This document shows, piece after piece, positions 8,818 to 16,713 of a DNA stretch of 64,000 nucleotides (within the stretch, counting starts at the first letter, position 1; each line of letters opens with the position of its first letter). The DNA comes from Streptomyces sp. NBC_01716 (GTDB lineage Bacteria > Actinomycetota > Actinomycetes > Streptomycetales > Streptomycetaceae). The notes below the pieces were generated by a model, which ran no database searches, was not told the DNA's origin, and was given only the letters and a program-made list of their open reading frames with translations. The stretch spans positions 992,001 through 1,056,000 of the forward strand of contig NZ_CP109181.1 of the NCBI RefSeq assembly GCF_036248275.1, in the 5' to 3' direction. The position numbers were made by a program, and so were the translations under genes.

Positions 8818-9483
8818 TCAGCGGTCGAGCTTGAGTGCGCCGTGGCCGACGTGGGTCGTCCCGGCGACGCTGCGGATCAGATTCAGCAGGTCCTCGTGCA
8901 GACGGTCGGTCATGCGGCCCTCGGCGACACTGCGTTCGAAGGATCGGTTGACGCCTCTGATCGCCGCACGGCCGGCGGCTTCGAACGGGTCCTCCTGATC
9001 GGTACCGTCGAAGGGGAACTCGGTCCCGGCGATCCGGCGCGACACCTCGACCTCGGCCAAGGCCACGACGCCGGGATTGGCGAGCGTCATCGCGCGGGTC
9101 AGCGTCGCCTCCTCGTGGTCGAGGTGGTCACGCAGGTCGCGCCACCACTTGTCGACGAGCCCGACGAAGTCGACGGATGGATCGGCGTAGTAGAGCGCGA
9201 TGAGTCGCTGCTCGCGTTCGGCCGGCCATTCGGTGATGAAGTCGAGCTTGGAGGGGAAATAGCCCGTCACCGTTCGAGGGGCCACGTCGGCGGCCCCGGC
9301 GATGTCGGCGATGGTCGTTCCCTCATAGCCATGTTCGACGAACAGCCGCAGGGCGGTGTGCAGGATGTGGCGCCGACGGCGCGCCTTGTTCCGCTCCCGC
9401 AGTCCGGGACCGTTCTCTGTCGTCACGGCGCCCTCCCTCTCGTCGTTCGTCACCGCGCGATTTTTGCTATCCACAGCGTACAC
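8818..9483 (-). CDS. TetR/AcrR-family transcriptional regulator
   Basis: A 221-aa protein. The N-terminal helix-turn-helix lies at about residues 30-75 (HILHTALRLFVEHGYEGTTI, ADIAGAADVAPRTVTGYFPS), followed by an all-helical ligand domain. It is divergent from the alpha/beta hydrolase at 9601 with a 117-bp gap that contains two copies of CAAGATT, so it probably controls that gene. The first 20 residues are charged and poorly conserved; a start nearer the HTH is possible. Confidence 0.85.
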   Translation of the reverse strand: MYAVDSKNRAVTNDEREGAVTTENGPGLRERNKARRRRHILHTALRLFVEHGYEGTTIADIAGAADVAPRTVTGYFPSKLDFITEWPAEREQRLIALYYADPSVDFVGLVDKWWRDLRDHLDHEEATLTRAMTLANPGVVALAEVEVSRRIAGTEFPFDGTDQEDPFEAAGRAAIRGVNRSFERSVAEGRMTDRLHEDLLNLIRSVAGTTHVGHGALKLDR

Positions 9484-9600
9484 GCCTCACGCGGCATAGA
9501 TGCCTTCTTGTGCAAGATTGCTTTCCATGGCAAGATTTTCGTCGACGGCTTGAACTTGTGTCCGCACGGACGGCAACTACCTGCGGACCGCGTATAGGAG

Positions 9601-10572
9601 ATGGTCTTGAACACTGCACACGCCGACGCACACGGTTTCCCGGTCGGTGATCCGACGTCGATCCTGAGCTGCAGCCCCGTCGTCCTCGACGTCCCGGACA
9701 GGCCCGTTCCGCTGGAGGCCAAGGTCACGGCGCCCGCGACGGGCACCGGGCTCCCGGTCATCGTGTTCTCCCACGGGCACGGTGCAGCGAACTTCCTGTC
9801 CTCGCTACGCGGCTATGGCCCGCTCGTAGACTTCTGGGCCGCCCACGGGTTCGTCGTCATCCAGCCGACACACCTCGACTCCACCGTGCTCGGACTGCGC
9901 GAGCAGGACCTGCCCGACGCGCCCCTCTTCTGGCGCGACCGCGCCCTCGACATGCACGCCGTCCTGGACCGCCTGCCGGAGATCCTCGGCGCCATCCCCG
10001 GCCTGCCGGAACGCGTCGACACCAGCAGGATCGCGGCAGTCGGTCACTCGCTGGGCGGCCACACGGTGTCGCTGCTGATGGGCATGCAAGTCCTGGAGCC
10101 GCAGGACCCTCGGGAGAAGGATCTGTCGGACCCACGGCTGAAGGCAGGTGTCGTCGTCGGGGCCCCTGGCATCGCCGACGAGCACTTCGGCCCGTGGGCC
10201 ACTGAGCGCTACCCGTCGCTGCAGTACCCAGACTTCGCGACGATGACCGGCACCACGCTGGTCGTGGCCGGCGACGAGGACCTGAACCCGAACTTCTCCA
10301 GCCGCCTGAGCTACCGGTGGGACGCCTACACACACAGTCCGGGCGGTAACAAGACGCTGCTCATGATGTTGGGGGCCGGGCACCTGTTCGGCGGGATCTC
10401 CGGCTACGACGCGGCCGAGACCACGGACGAGAATCCAGCCCGCGTCGCCGCACTCCGCGCACTGGTCCTGGCCTACCTCCGTTCCCAACTCCTCGGCGAC
10501 CAGTCCTGGGAAAAGGCGGTCGACCTGCTCCCGTCCCTGCCGATACCTGTCGCCACGGTAGAAACCAGGTGA
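9601..10572 (+). CDS. alpha/beta hydrolase (PAF-acetylhydrolase/chlorophyllase-like)
   Basis: A 323-aa alpha/beta-fold hydrolase. Visible motifs: VIVFSHGHGAANFLSSLRGY (oxyanion region), GHSLGGHT with the nucleophile Ser, VVAGDEDLNPN preceding the likely acid, and GAGHLFGG with the catalytic His. There is no clear signal peptide. The layout resembles platelet-activating-factor acetylhydrolase-like esterases found widely in Streptomyces. It is divergent from a TetR regulator. The ATG at 9601 follows AGGAG closely, so a downstream TTG at 9607 is a possible alternative start. Confidence 0.82.
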   Translation: MVLNTAHADAHGFPVGDPTSILSCSPVVLDVPDRPVPLEAKVTAPATGTGLPVIVFSHGHGAANFLSSLRGYGPLVDFWAAHGFVVIQPTHLDSTVLGLREQDLPDAPLFWRDRALDMHAVLDRLPEILGAIPGLPERVDTSRIAAVGHSLGGHTVSLLMGMQVLEPQDPREKDLSDPRLKAGVVVGAPGIADEHFGPWATERYPSLQYPDFATMTGTTLVVAGDEDLNPNFSSRLSYRWDAYTHSPGGNKTLLMMLGAGHLFGGISGYDAAETTDENPARVAALRALVLAYLRSQLLGDQSWEKAVDLLPSLPIPVATVETR

Positions 10573-10615
10573 GTACGCAACGTCGCCCTCACCGAGGGCC
10601 GAAGAGGAGCGATCT

Positions 10616-10799
10616 GTGAACATCGCCGTCCTCGGAACCGGCAAAGTCGGCTCGACGCCCGGCGCACGCCTGACATCACGAGGTCACCGTGTGCTTTACG
10701 GCTCCCGAACACCCACGGGACCCGACCGGCTCGACCACCGCAGCGCCGTCACCTCCTCTGACCTCGTCGTCACCGCCCTGCCCGGCAACGACGTACTCG
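10616..10799 (+). pseudogene. NAD(P)-binding oxidoreductase, N-terminal fragment
   Basis: It begins MNIAVLGTGKVGSTPGARL and is clearly homologous to the first 60 residues of the intact gene at 6302, including the glycine-rich cofactor motif. After about 61 codons (ALPGNDVLG) the reading enters sequence of an oppositely oriented racP-like gene, so two thirds of the protein are missing. It has a plausible start downstream of the hydrolase gene and may once have been its operon partner. Confidence 0.65.
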
Positions 10800-11089
10800 G
10801 CGTCAGCTTCTCGTTGGCCATCTGCCGTTCGTAGGCTTCCAGCGCGGCCCGCTCCGCGCCGAGCTGGTAGCCGTCGGCGCGAGTCCAGATCAGCGGAGGC
10901 CGGCCTTTGGATGCGGCCTCGTCCTTGAGTGCGGCCATGCCGGAGCGGACCTGGCTCTGGGAGAGCGCGCCGGCGCGGACCAGTTGGTGGAGGGACCAGC
11001 CCGGCCGGTCGTGCTTCGAACAGCACGAAGTGGATGGTGTCGGCGTGCCGTCTGGCGGCGTCGCCCTTGCGCCGTGAGGCGCGCGGCAC
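10800..11089 (-). pseudogene. RacP-like gene, frameshifted and truncated
   Basis: The start GTG at 11089 gives PRASRRKGDAARRHADTIHF then VLFEARPAG. One extra base near 10998 shifts the frame, after which the coding continues as LHQLVRAGALSQSQVRSGMA, ALKDEAASKGRPPLIWTRAD and YQLGAERAALEAYERQM. This matches RacP proteins of Streptomyces mobile regions, which carry a winged-helix-like N-terminus. It ends at the junction with the oxidoreductase fragment. The start is 3 bp from the stop of the DUF6192 gene upstream, so they were one operon. Confidence 0.6.
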
Positions 11090-11091
11090 GG

Positions 11092-11649
11092 CTACTCGCC
11101 TCGCAGCATGCGGGCGAGTTCGTCGTCCATGTCGACCTTGCCGGTGTCGACCGCGGTCTCGATCCAGTCCAGCGTCGCTCGGACTTTCGCGACGTTCTGC
11201 TGCACGATCGCGGACTCGTCCTCGGACAGGGTCCGGTCGCGCAGGCCCGGAACGGTGCGGCCGGCCGCGGCGACGAACGAGTGGCAGGCGGTGACCAGGT
11301 CCAAGAACTCCACCGTCCGGTCGATGTTGCGGACGGCCGGGGCGACGGGGCTGGTGTCCTCGAAGTGCTCGCGGGCTTGCCGGCCCCCTTCGTTCTGGGC
11401 ATGGTTGACCTGGAAACGGGCGTGGTCGTCGCTCATCGCCTTGAACGCGACGTCCGGCCGCAGCGGGTTCGTCTCCGCGGTAGTGGCCACCTGCTCGTCG
11501 CGGGTGAACTCCTCCACCACCCGGGCCTTGTCGACGGGCGGGGTGAGAATCGCGTCGAAGCGTTCCTCGTCGCTGTCGATGTAGGCGAGAACGCGGTGGA
11601 CGGTCAACAAGCTCAAGGCCTGGCGAGGCATCGCCACCCGATACGTCAA
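11092..11649 (-). pseudogene. DUF6192-family protein, N-terminally truncated with internal deletion
   Basis: The frame contains LLTVHRVLAYIDSDEERFDA, VAFKAMSDDHARFQVNHAQN, SPVAPAVRNIDRTVEFLDLV and KVDMDDELARMLRGE, typical of DUF6192 proteins paired with RacP. Members I recall are considerably longer; here the N-terminal part is missing and the middle is shortened (the join after ILTPPVDKAR). The 5' end meets an IS5-type transposase remnant on the other strand, which suggests the element removed the start. A functional product is doubtful. Confidence 0.5.
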
Positions 11650-11731
11650 GACCCCGGACAGCTACCTCGCCGGCCTCCACCTACGAGCCTCGATGATCTG
11701 GATCAAAGACCTCACCCGGACCGCCAATTGA
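11639..11731 (+). pseudogene. IS5-type transposase, last 30 codons
   Basis: The plus strand reads RYVKTPDSYLAGLHLRASMI then WIKDLTRTAN and stop at 11731, the C-terminal end of a well-known group of Streptomyces IS5-family transposases. Only this tail remains. About 12 bp after the stop lies ACACGCCCTAG, the right terminal repeat of the same IS type, which directly abuts the MITE at 11751. Confidence 0.6.
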
Positions 11732-11750
11732 TCACGACTCAATACACGCC

Positions 11751-11931
11751 CTAGGGCGTGTTTTAGAAGTAGCGTCGTCCGCCCACTGGGCGGGGCCCAC
11801 GGCGTCTGGTGCGTGCGATCGCAAGGCGGAGGATCAGCCTCGTACTGGACGTACTTGGATGACTCCGACAACGCAGCGAGCGCGCGTGCCAGGCGTCGTG
11901 GGCCAGACGGGACTTCTAAAACACGCCCTAG
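11751..11931. mobile_element. MITE copy 1 (181 bp, 20-bp perfect TIRs)
   Basis: The ends are exact inverted copies: CTAGGGCGTGTTTTAGAAGT at the left and its complement at the right. The 140-bp interior has no credible gene. A second copy of 185 bp lies at 47986. Length, perfect terminal repeats and lack of a transposase define a non-autonomous element. The transposase remnant immediately to the left carries the same terminal sequence and indicates an IS5-type parent targeting CTAG. Its right end supplies the stop codon of the MarR-type gene. Confidence 0.8.
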
Positions 11932-12944
11932 GCCAGGCGCGCTACCTTCCGCGTGAGGCGCAAGAACTCCGACCGCGCTTGCAGGGGAATCTGCGCTTGC
12001 AGCGTGCGTTCAGCGGCTGCGAGCCGCTGCCACAGGGTTGCGTGGAGTTCCTGCCCGAAATCGGTGAGCGTCAGCAGCGATCTCCTGCGGTCGGAGGTAT
12101 CTCGTGTGTCGCGGACAATGCGCGTGCGGGCAAGGCGCATGACGATCCGCAGCGCGGTCGTCTCTTCGACCGACGCGACTCGCGCCGCCGTGCGGATGTC
12201 GATCTGGGGCGAGTCATGAATGACCGTCATGAGCGTGAACTGGGAGCTGCTGACGGAATCGGACACGACGTCGTGCCAGATTCTGCGGTACGCCCTTCGT
12301 GCCCGGCGCAGGTGGAACCACGGGCGTGTGTCGAGCGCGGAGACCTCGGTCGGTTCCGGATCGGATGCGCCGGACAGGCTCTCCGCAGGGGGGGACGCAG
12401 CGGCGACCAGTGACCAGCTCTGTACGACGGCGGCCGTCTCGGCGGTGCTCAACGGCGCCATGAGCTCGAAGTCGACGGTGTCCGCCCCTTCGGCCGTGGC
12501 GGCCAGCAGTTCGATCGCGCGGGGAAGCGCGGTGAGCACGGAACGGCGCGAATCACGCGGGTCCTTCTTGCGTTCGAGCATGCCCGCGTCGACGAGTTTC
12601 TTCACCAGTGGCCCGACAGTGGCCCGACCGATCGCGGCGAGTTCGGCCAACTCGTGGTGACCGAGCCCGGGGCGGGTGTGTGCGGCGACCAGAACGAGGA
12701 ACTGTGGCTGTGTCAGCTCGCCCCCCAACACGCCCCGCCACAAAGCCGAACCGATCTGATCGGCTGCGCTGAGGCCGAAGCAGGCCGTCGCTTTGAGCGT
12801 ATGAGTGTGACTCGACTCGTCCCGTTCACGTTGCCCGCTGACCGTTCCCTGCTCCCCCCGAGTCGGTTGCCGCTTGGTCGGCACCGTTGATTCCTGCCCC
12901 ACGCGCCACCCTCCCGAACCCTTTCCTTTTCGCCGCTTGGACAC
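11928..12944 (-). CDS. regulator with two MarR-type winged-helix domains
   Basis: A 338-aa protein with two successive MarR-like domains, at about residues 50-165 (LTQPQFLVLVAAHTRPGLGH, AAIGRATVGPLVKKLVDAGM, KKDPRDSRRSVLTALPR) and 210-330 (SSQFTLMTVIHDSPQIDIRT, VASVEETTALRIVMRLAR, RDTRDTSDRRRSLLTLTDFG). Ordinary MarR proteins have one domain and act as dimers; this looks like a fused pair. It is divergent from the ABC/amidase operon and probably controls it. The stop codon TAG lies in the terminal CTAG of the MITE, so a few C-terminal residues may be lost. The first about 45 residues are low complexity, so the true start may be internal. Confidence 0.8.
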   Translation of the reverse strand: MSKRRKGKGSGGWRVGQESTVPTKRQPTRGEQGTVSGQRERDESSHTHTLKATACFGLSAADQIGSALWRGVLGGELTQPQFLVLVAAHTRPGLGHHELAELAAIGRATVGPLVKKLVDAGMLERKKDPRDSRRSVLTALPRAIELLAATAEGADTVDFELMAPLSTAETAAVVQSWSLVAAASPPAESLSGASDPEPTEVSALDTRPWFHLRRARRAYRRIWHDVVSDSVSSSQFTLMTVIHDSPQIDIRTAARVASVEETTALRIVMRLARTRIVRDTRDTSDRRRSLLTLTDFGQELHATLWQRLAAAERTLQAQIPLQARSEFLRLTRKVARLA

Positions 12945-13035
12945 GGGAGTGCTCCGATCTTCGGCTCGCGTTTCGCGTGCGTGCCTCCCGTGTTACGGCC
13001 CTGGCAATTCTGCATCCCGCTGAAGACGCGGCGCC

Positions 13036-13085
13036 AGATACCTGGTACACGTTCTATATCAGATGCCTGGTACGCGGTCTACATC
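13036..13085. promoter_or_regulatory. tandem 25-bp repeat, candidate operator of the ABC/amidase operon
   Basis: Two adjacent 25-bp units occupy 13036-13060 and 13061-13085 and share 20 of 25 positions, including CCTGGTAC. In each unit the outer four bases are self-complementary: GATA with TATC in unit 1, GATG with CATC in unit 2, so the difference is matched on both arms. They lie between the divergent two-domain MarR gene and the transporter operon, about 70-120 bp before the latter's start. Symmetry is seen; protein binding is inferred. Confidence 0.55.
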
Positions 13086-13153
13086 GTAGCGGCGTCGCCC
13101 CAGGAGGGTCACCCTCGTCCGACCGGCACAGCAACGGAATTCGGAGTTCAGTC

Positions 13154-14149
13154 ATGCGTAATCGATTCACCACCTTTCGTCGCCCCGCGGCGTTCGCGGC
13201 TGTCGTGGCGTTCGCGGCGACCGCTCTTTCTGCCTGCTCGTCCGGATCGGCAACCGGGTCCTCCGGCTGCGCGAAGCAGTACACGATCGGGTTCAGCCAC
13301 CCCGTCGGCGAATCCGAGTTCGCCGCCGCCCTGAAGAAGCAGGTCACGGCAGCCGGCGTCAAGCAGGGCTGCGTCAAGGTGCTGCTTGACAACACGCAGG
13401 CCAGCAACCTCGAGTCGCAGCGAGCCACCATCGAGAGCTGGATGGCACAGAAGGCCGACGCCATCGTCGTACTGGCGGTGGACGCGACGGCCCTCGACGG
13501 TCTGCGCGAGCAGGCCCAGGCTCAGGGCACGAAGTGGCTCACCTACGCGGGCGGAACCAAGACCTCGGACGGCTCGGTGGGGTTCGACAACGTCCAAAGC
13601 GGTGACCTGGTGGCCAAGGACGCCATCGCGTGGTGGAAGAAGACCTATCCCCAGGGCGGGGTGACCGCCGAGGTGACGACCCTGACACCGTTGGTCGGGT
13701 TCAAGGGACGGTGGGAGGAGCCGCTCAAGCAGTTCTCAGCGGCCGGCCTCGATGTCGTCTCGAAGCAGGACTGCGCCGACCAGGAGTGCGGGCTGCAGAT
13801 CACCGAGGACGCGCTGCGCCAGCACCCGAACCTGCGGGTGGTCGTCGGGATCAACGACGATGCCGCGATCGGAGCACTCAAGGCGTTCACGAACAAGGGC
13901 ATCGACCCTTCGAAGGTGTACATCGCCGGTCAGGACGGCACTCGCGAGGGTCTTGAAGCGGTGAAGGCCGCAGGCGCCTACCGGTCCTCCGCCGCCATCC
14001 TCATCCCCGACCTGGCGAAGTCGATCATCGACAACTCGATAGCCGCCATCACCGGGAAGGGCAGCACCGACTACGAGACCCCCGTCGTCCTGGCGACGGC
14101 GCGGGACCCCAAGCAGCTCGACCAGCTGATCCAGCAATACGGAAAGTGA
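13154..14149 (+). CDS. ABC transporter substrate-binding lipoprotein, ribose/RbsB type
   Basis: A 331-aa lipoprotein: positively charged start, hydrophobic stretch and lipobox LSAC with Cys29. The mature part is a periplasmic-binding-protein type 1 fold (YTIGFSHPVGESEFAAALKK, IVVLAVDATALDGLREQAQA, VVVGINDDAAIGALKAF, YIAGQDGTREGLEAVK). It anchors outside the membrane and delivers ligand to the permease at 15689. This family usually binds monosaccharides or autoinducer-like ligands, but the operon's amidohydrolase suggests another ligand. The frame is open further upstream; ATG 13154 was chosen because it begins the signal peptide. Confidence 0.9.
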   Translation: MRNRFTTFRRPAAFAAVVAFAATALSACSSGSATGSSGCAKQYTIGFSHPVGESEFAAALKKQVTAAGVKQGCVKVLLDNTQASNLESQRATIESWMAQKADAIVVLAVDATALDGLREQAQAQGTKWLTYAGGTKTSDGSVGFDNVQSGDLVAKDAIAWWKKTYPQGGVTAEVTTLTPLVGFKGRWEEPLKQFSAAGLDVVSKQDCADQECGLQITEDALRQHPNLRVVVGINDDAAIGALKAFTNKGIDPSKVYIAGQDGTREGLEAVKAAGAYRSSAAILIPDLAKSIIDNSIAAITGKGSTDYETPVVLATARDPKQLDQLIQQYGK

Positions 14150-14156
14150 GAGAAGC

Positions 14157-15659
14157 GTGAGCGTGTCTTCCCTCTCGTCCATGGTTAAGGCCGACCTTGC
14201 GGTCCGCGGCCTGCGCAAGGTGTACGACGGAAACGAGGTTCTTCGGGGCGTGGACCTGACCTTCCGTCAGGGGCAGGTGCACGCCCTGCTCGGGCCGAAC
14301 GGCGCAGGGAAGTCGACCCTCCTCGGCTGCCTCAGCGGAGCGGTGACCCCGGACGCCGGCGAGATCCGGATCGGTGAGAGGCGTTACGCCGGATTCTCGC
14401 CCTCCAGCGCCTTCAAAGCCGGGACCGCGACCATTTACCAGCATTTCCAGCTCATCGGTGCACTGAGCGTCGCCGACAACGTGTTCCTCGGGGCTGAGGA
14501 AATCGGGCCGCTCGGCACGCGGTTCGGCCACCAGAGGCGACGTACAGCCGAGATCCTGGAGTCGCTCGGTGCGGACATCGCCCCGGATCGCCTGGTCGAG
14601 ACGCTCAGCGTGGGCGAACAGCAGATCGTCGAGATAGCCCGTGCGCTTCGCTCGGAGCCCTCCGTCCTCATCCTCGACGAACCGACGGCAGCGCTGAGCG
14701 AGAGCGAGGTCAGTTCGCTGCTCGACGTCGTGCGGCGCCTCGCCACCGAACACGGGCTCACCGTCATCTACGTCACACATCTGCTCCGCGAGGTGCTGGA
14801 AGTCGCCGACGCGGTAACGGTTCTCCGGGACGGCAGGGTCGAGTGGACCCGATCGGTCGACGCCCTCGTTCTCGCTGACCTGGTCCAGGCGATATCGCCG
14901 GGAGCGCGTGCCGTCGAGAAGGAGACGAAGAACGAACACGGCGATGTCGTCGTCGAGTTGAAGGGCTTCCGGTCGACCGGGACAGGACCCGTGGACCTGA
15001 CCGTCCATGCCGGAGAGATCGTCGGAATCTTCGGGCTGCTGGGTTCCGGTCGCACCGACTTGATGGAGGGCCTCGCGGGCGTGCGGCGTACCAGCGGCTC
15101 CTATCGCGTGGCAGGCATGGGCATGCATCTTGGTTCACCCCTCGCGGCACGACGACGCGGCGTGGTGTTCGTGGCCTCCGACCGGAAGACCCAGTCGCTC
15201 TTCGGTGAGATGACCGCGCAGGAAAACCTGCTGTTGCCGCACTACAACGGGCTCTCACGTCCCTGGCGGAGTCTCCGCCGTGAACGCGCGGTGTTCGACA
15301 GGACGGCGGCAGCGACCGGTCTTACGCCCTCGAACCCGAGGCGCGAAGGGGATGCCTTCTCCGGTGGGAACGCGCAGAAGTTGATGGTGGGGCGCTGGAT
15401 GACCGATATCGACGACAGCCGGCTTCTCGTGCTCGACGAGCCGACACAAGGAGTCGACATCGGTGCCCGGCGGGACCTCTACGCACTGCTCCGGTCCTAC
15501 GCCCGAGGGCGTGAGCGCGCAGTCGTCTTCGCGACCAGCGACCCCGAGGAGATCGCCGCCCTTGCCGACCGGGTCGTCGTCCTCGTCAAGGGTGAGGTCG
15601 TCGACGTCCTCGACCCGAGTGTGGGTGAGGAAACCCTGCTCACCCTCGCTCACGGATAG
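14157..15659 (+). CDS. ABC transporter ATP-binding protein with two ATPase domains (RbsA type)
   Basis: A 500-aa protein with two nucleotide-binding domains. Domain 1 has Walker A GPNGAGKST, signature LSVGEQQ and Walker B ILDEPTAAL; domain 2 has a degenerate Walker A GLLGSGRTD, signature FSGGNAQK and Walker B VLDEPTQGVD. This asymmetry is normal for RbsA/MglA proteins. It powers the importer formed with the neighbouring permease and binding protein. The gene starts 7 bp after the binding-protein stop. Confidence 0.92.
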   Translation: MSVSSLSSMVKADLAVRGLRKVYDGNEVLRGVDLTFRQGQVHALLGPNGAGKSTLLGCLSGAVTPDAGEIRIGERRYAGFSPSSAFKAGTATIYQHFQLIGALSVADNVFLGAEEIGPLGTRFGHQRRRTAEILESLGADIAPDRLVETLSVGEQQIVEIARALRSEPSVLILDEPTAALSESEVSSLLDVVRRLATEHGLTVIYVTHLLREVLEVADAVTVLRDGRVEWTRSVDALVLADLVQAISPGARAVEKETKNEHGDVVVELKGFRSTGTGPVDLTVHAGEIVGIFGLLGSGRTDLMEGLAGVRRTSGSYRVAGMGMHLGSPLAARRRGVVFVASDRKTQSLFGEMTAQENLLLPHYNGLSRPWRSLRRERAVFDRTAAATGLTPSNPRREGDAFSGGNAQKLMVGRWMTDIDDSRLLVLDEPTQGVDIGARRDLYALLRSYARGRERAVVFATSDPEEIAALADRVVVLVKGEVVDVLDPSVGEETLLTLAHG

Positions 15660-15688
15660 CGCACCCCATCCATTCGAACGGAGACGTC

Positions 15689-16696
15689 ATGTCCTCTTCT
15701 CTGTCCACCTCGCCGCCGCCCACGCGGCTGGCACCCACCGGCACGCCGCTCGTGCCGCAACGCGTCACGCTCGGTGTGATCGCCTGGATACTGCCCATCG
15801 CGACCGTTGCCCTGATGGTCTACTTCTCCGTCCGCACGCCGGTCTTCCTCACCGGCGACAACCTCCTGGCGGTCGCGACCCAGAACGCGCCGACGTTCAT
15901 CGTCGCCATCGTCTTCTCCATGCTGCTGATGGCCGGATACGTGGACTTGTCCGTCGGTTCTCAGCTGGCCCTGGTGGGTGTCGCGTCGGGAGTCGCGCTC
16001 AACGAATGGGGGCTGGTTCCGGGCGTGCTGCTGGGGCTGGGGATCGGCGTCGCCTTCGGGGCGGTGAACGGGCTTCTGATCGGGTTCCTCGAATTCTCCC
16101 CGATCGTCGTCACGCTCGGCGGGCTTGCGGCAGGCCGGGGGCTGGCGCAGTACATGGGGGAAGGCTCGATATTCGGCTTCCCCGATCCCTTCGTGAACTT
16201 CGGTTCCGGATCGTTCCTCGGAGTGCCCTACCTCGTGATCGTCGCGGCGGTGGTGTGCTTCGTAGCCGTGATCGCGATGAGCCGCCTGCCGATCGGCCGG
16301 AAGATCATCGCGATCGGGGTCAACGCGAGAGCGGCGTTCCTCGTCGGCATCAGGGTGAAGCCCATTGTCTTCGCCCTCTACCTCACGACCGGTGTCGCGG
16401 TGGCGATCGCGGCCCTGCTGCAGATCGCCCGGCTCGACAGCGCGCCCTCGGGCACGTTGGGCTCAGGGTTCGAAGTCACCATCCTCACCGCTGTGCTTCT
16501 CGGTGGTGTCCCGTTCGACGGCGGCAGGGGGAGTCTGTGGCGGGTCATCGTCGGCGCATGGCTCATCGGTGTGCTGAAGAACGGCCTCACGCTTCTCAAC
16601 ATCGGCACTGAGCTGAGCGGGATCATCACCGGCGGTGTCCTCGTCATGGCAGCGGCCCTGGAGGCCCTCCGTCACCGCGTCCACCGAAACCAGTAG
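15689..16696 (+). CDS. ABC transporter permease, RbsC type
   Basis: A 335-aa integral membrane protein with about nine hydrophobic segments and the BPD_transp_2 hallmarks LMAGYVDLSVGSQLALVGVA, TLGGLAAGRGLAQYM, IAIGVNARAAFLVGIRVK and LTAVLLGGVPFDGGRGSL. It is the only permease of this operon, so it probably works as a homodimer with the double ATPase. The first 35 residues are a proline/threonine-rich cytoplasmic tail. Confidence 0.92.
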   Translation: MSSSLSTSPPPTRLAPTGTPLVPQRVTLGVIAWILPIATVALMVYFSVRTPVFLTGDNLLAVATQNAPTFIVAIVFSMLLMAGYVDLSVGSQLALVGVASGVALNEWGLVPGVLLGLGIGVAFGAVNGLLIGFLEFSPIVVTLGGLAAGRGLAQYMGEGSIFGFPDPFVNFGSGSFLGVPYLVIVAAVVCFVAVIAMSRLPIGRKIIAIGVNARAAFLVGIRVKPIVFALYLTTGVAVAIAALLQIARLDSAPSGTLGSGFEVTILTAVLLGGVPFDGGRGSLWRVIVGAWLIGVLKNGLTLLNIGTELSGIITGGVLVMAAALEALRHRVHRNQ

Positions 16697-16713
16697 AACC
16701 AGTAGGGAGAGAC

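Noticed and set aside
9484..9600. Operator for the TetR regulator from the repeated CAAGATT
   Set aside because: Two 7-bp direct repeats exist, but no convincing palindrome of TetR type; too weak to list as a site.
11662..11871. Open frame starting MSESSKYV inside the MITE (also seen in copy 2)
   Set aside because: It is short, reads out of the element into unrelated sequence, and differs by indels between copies; MITEs are not expected to code.
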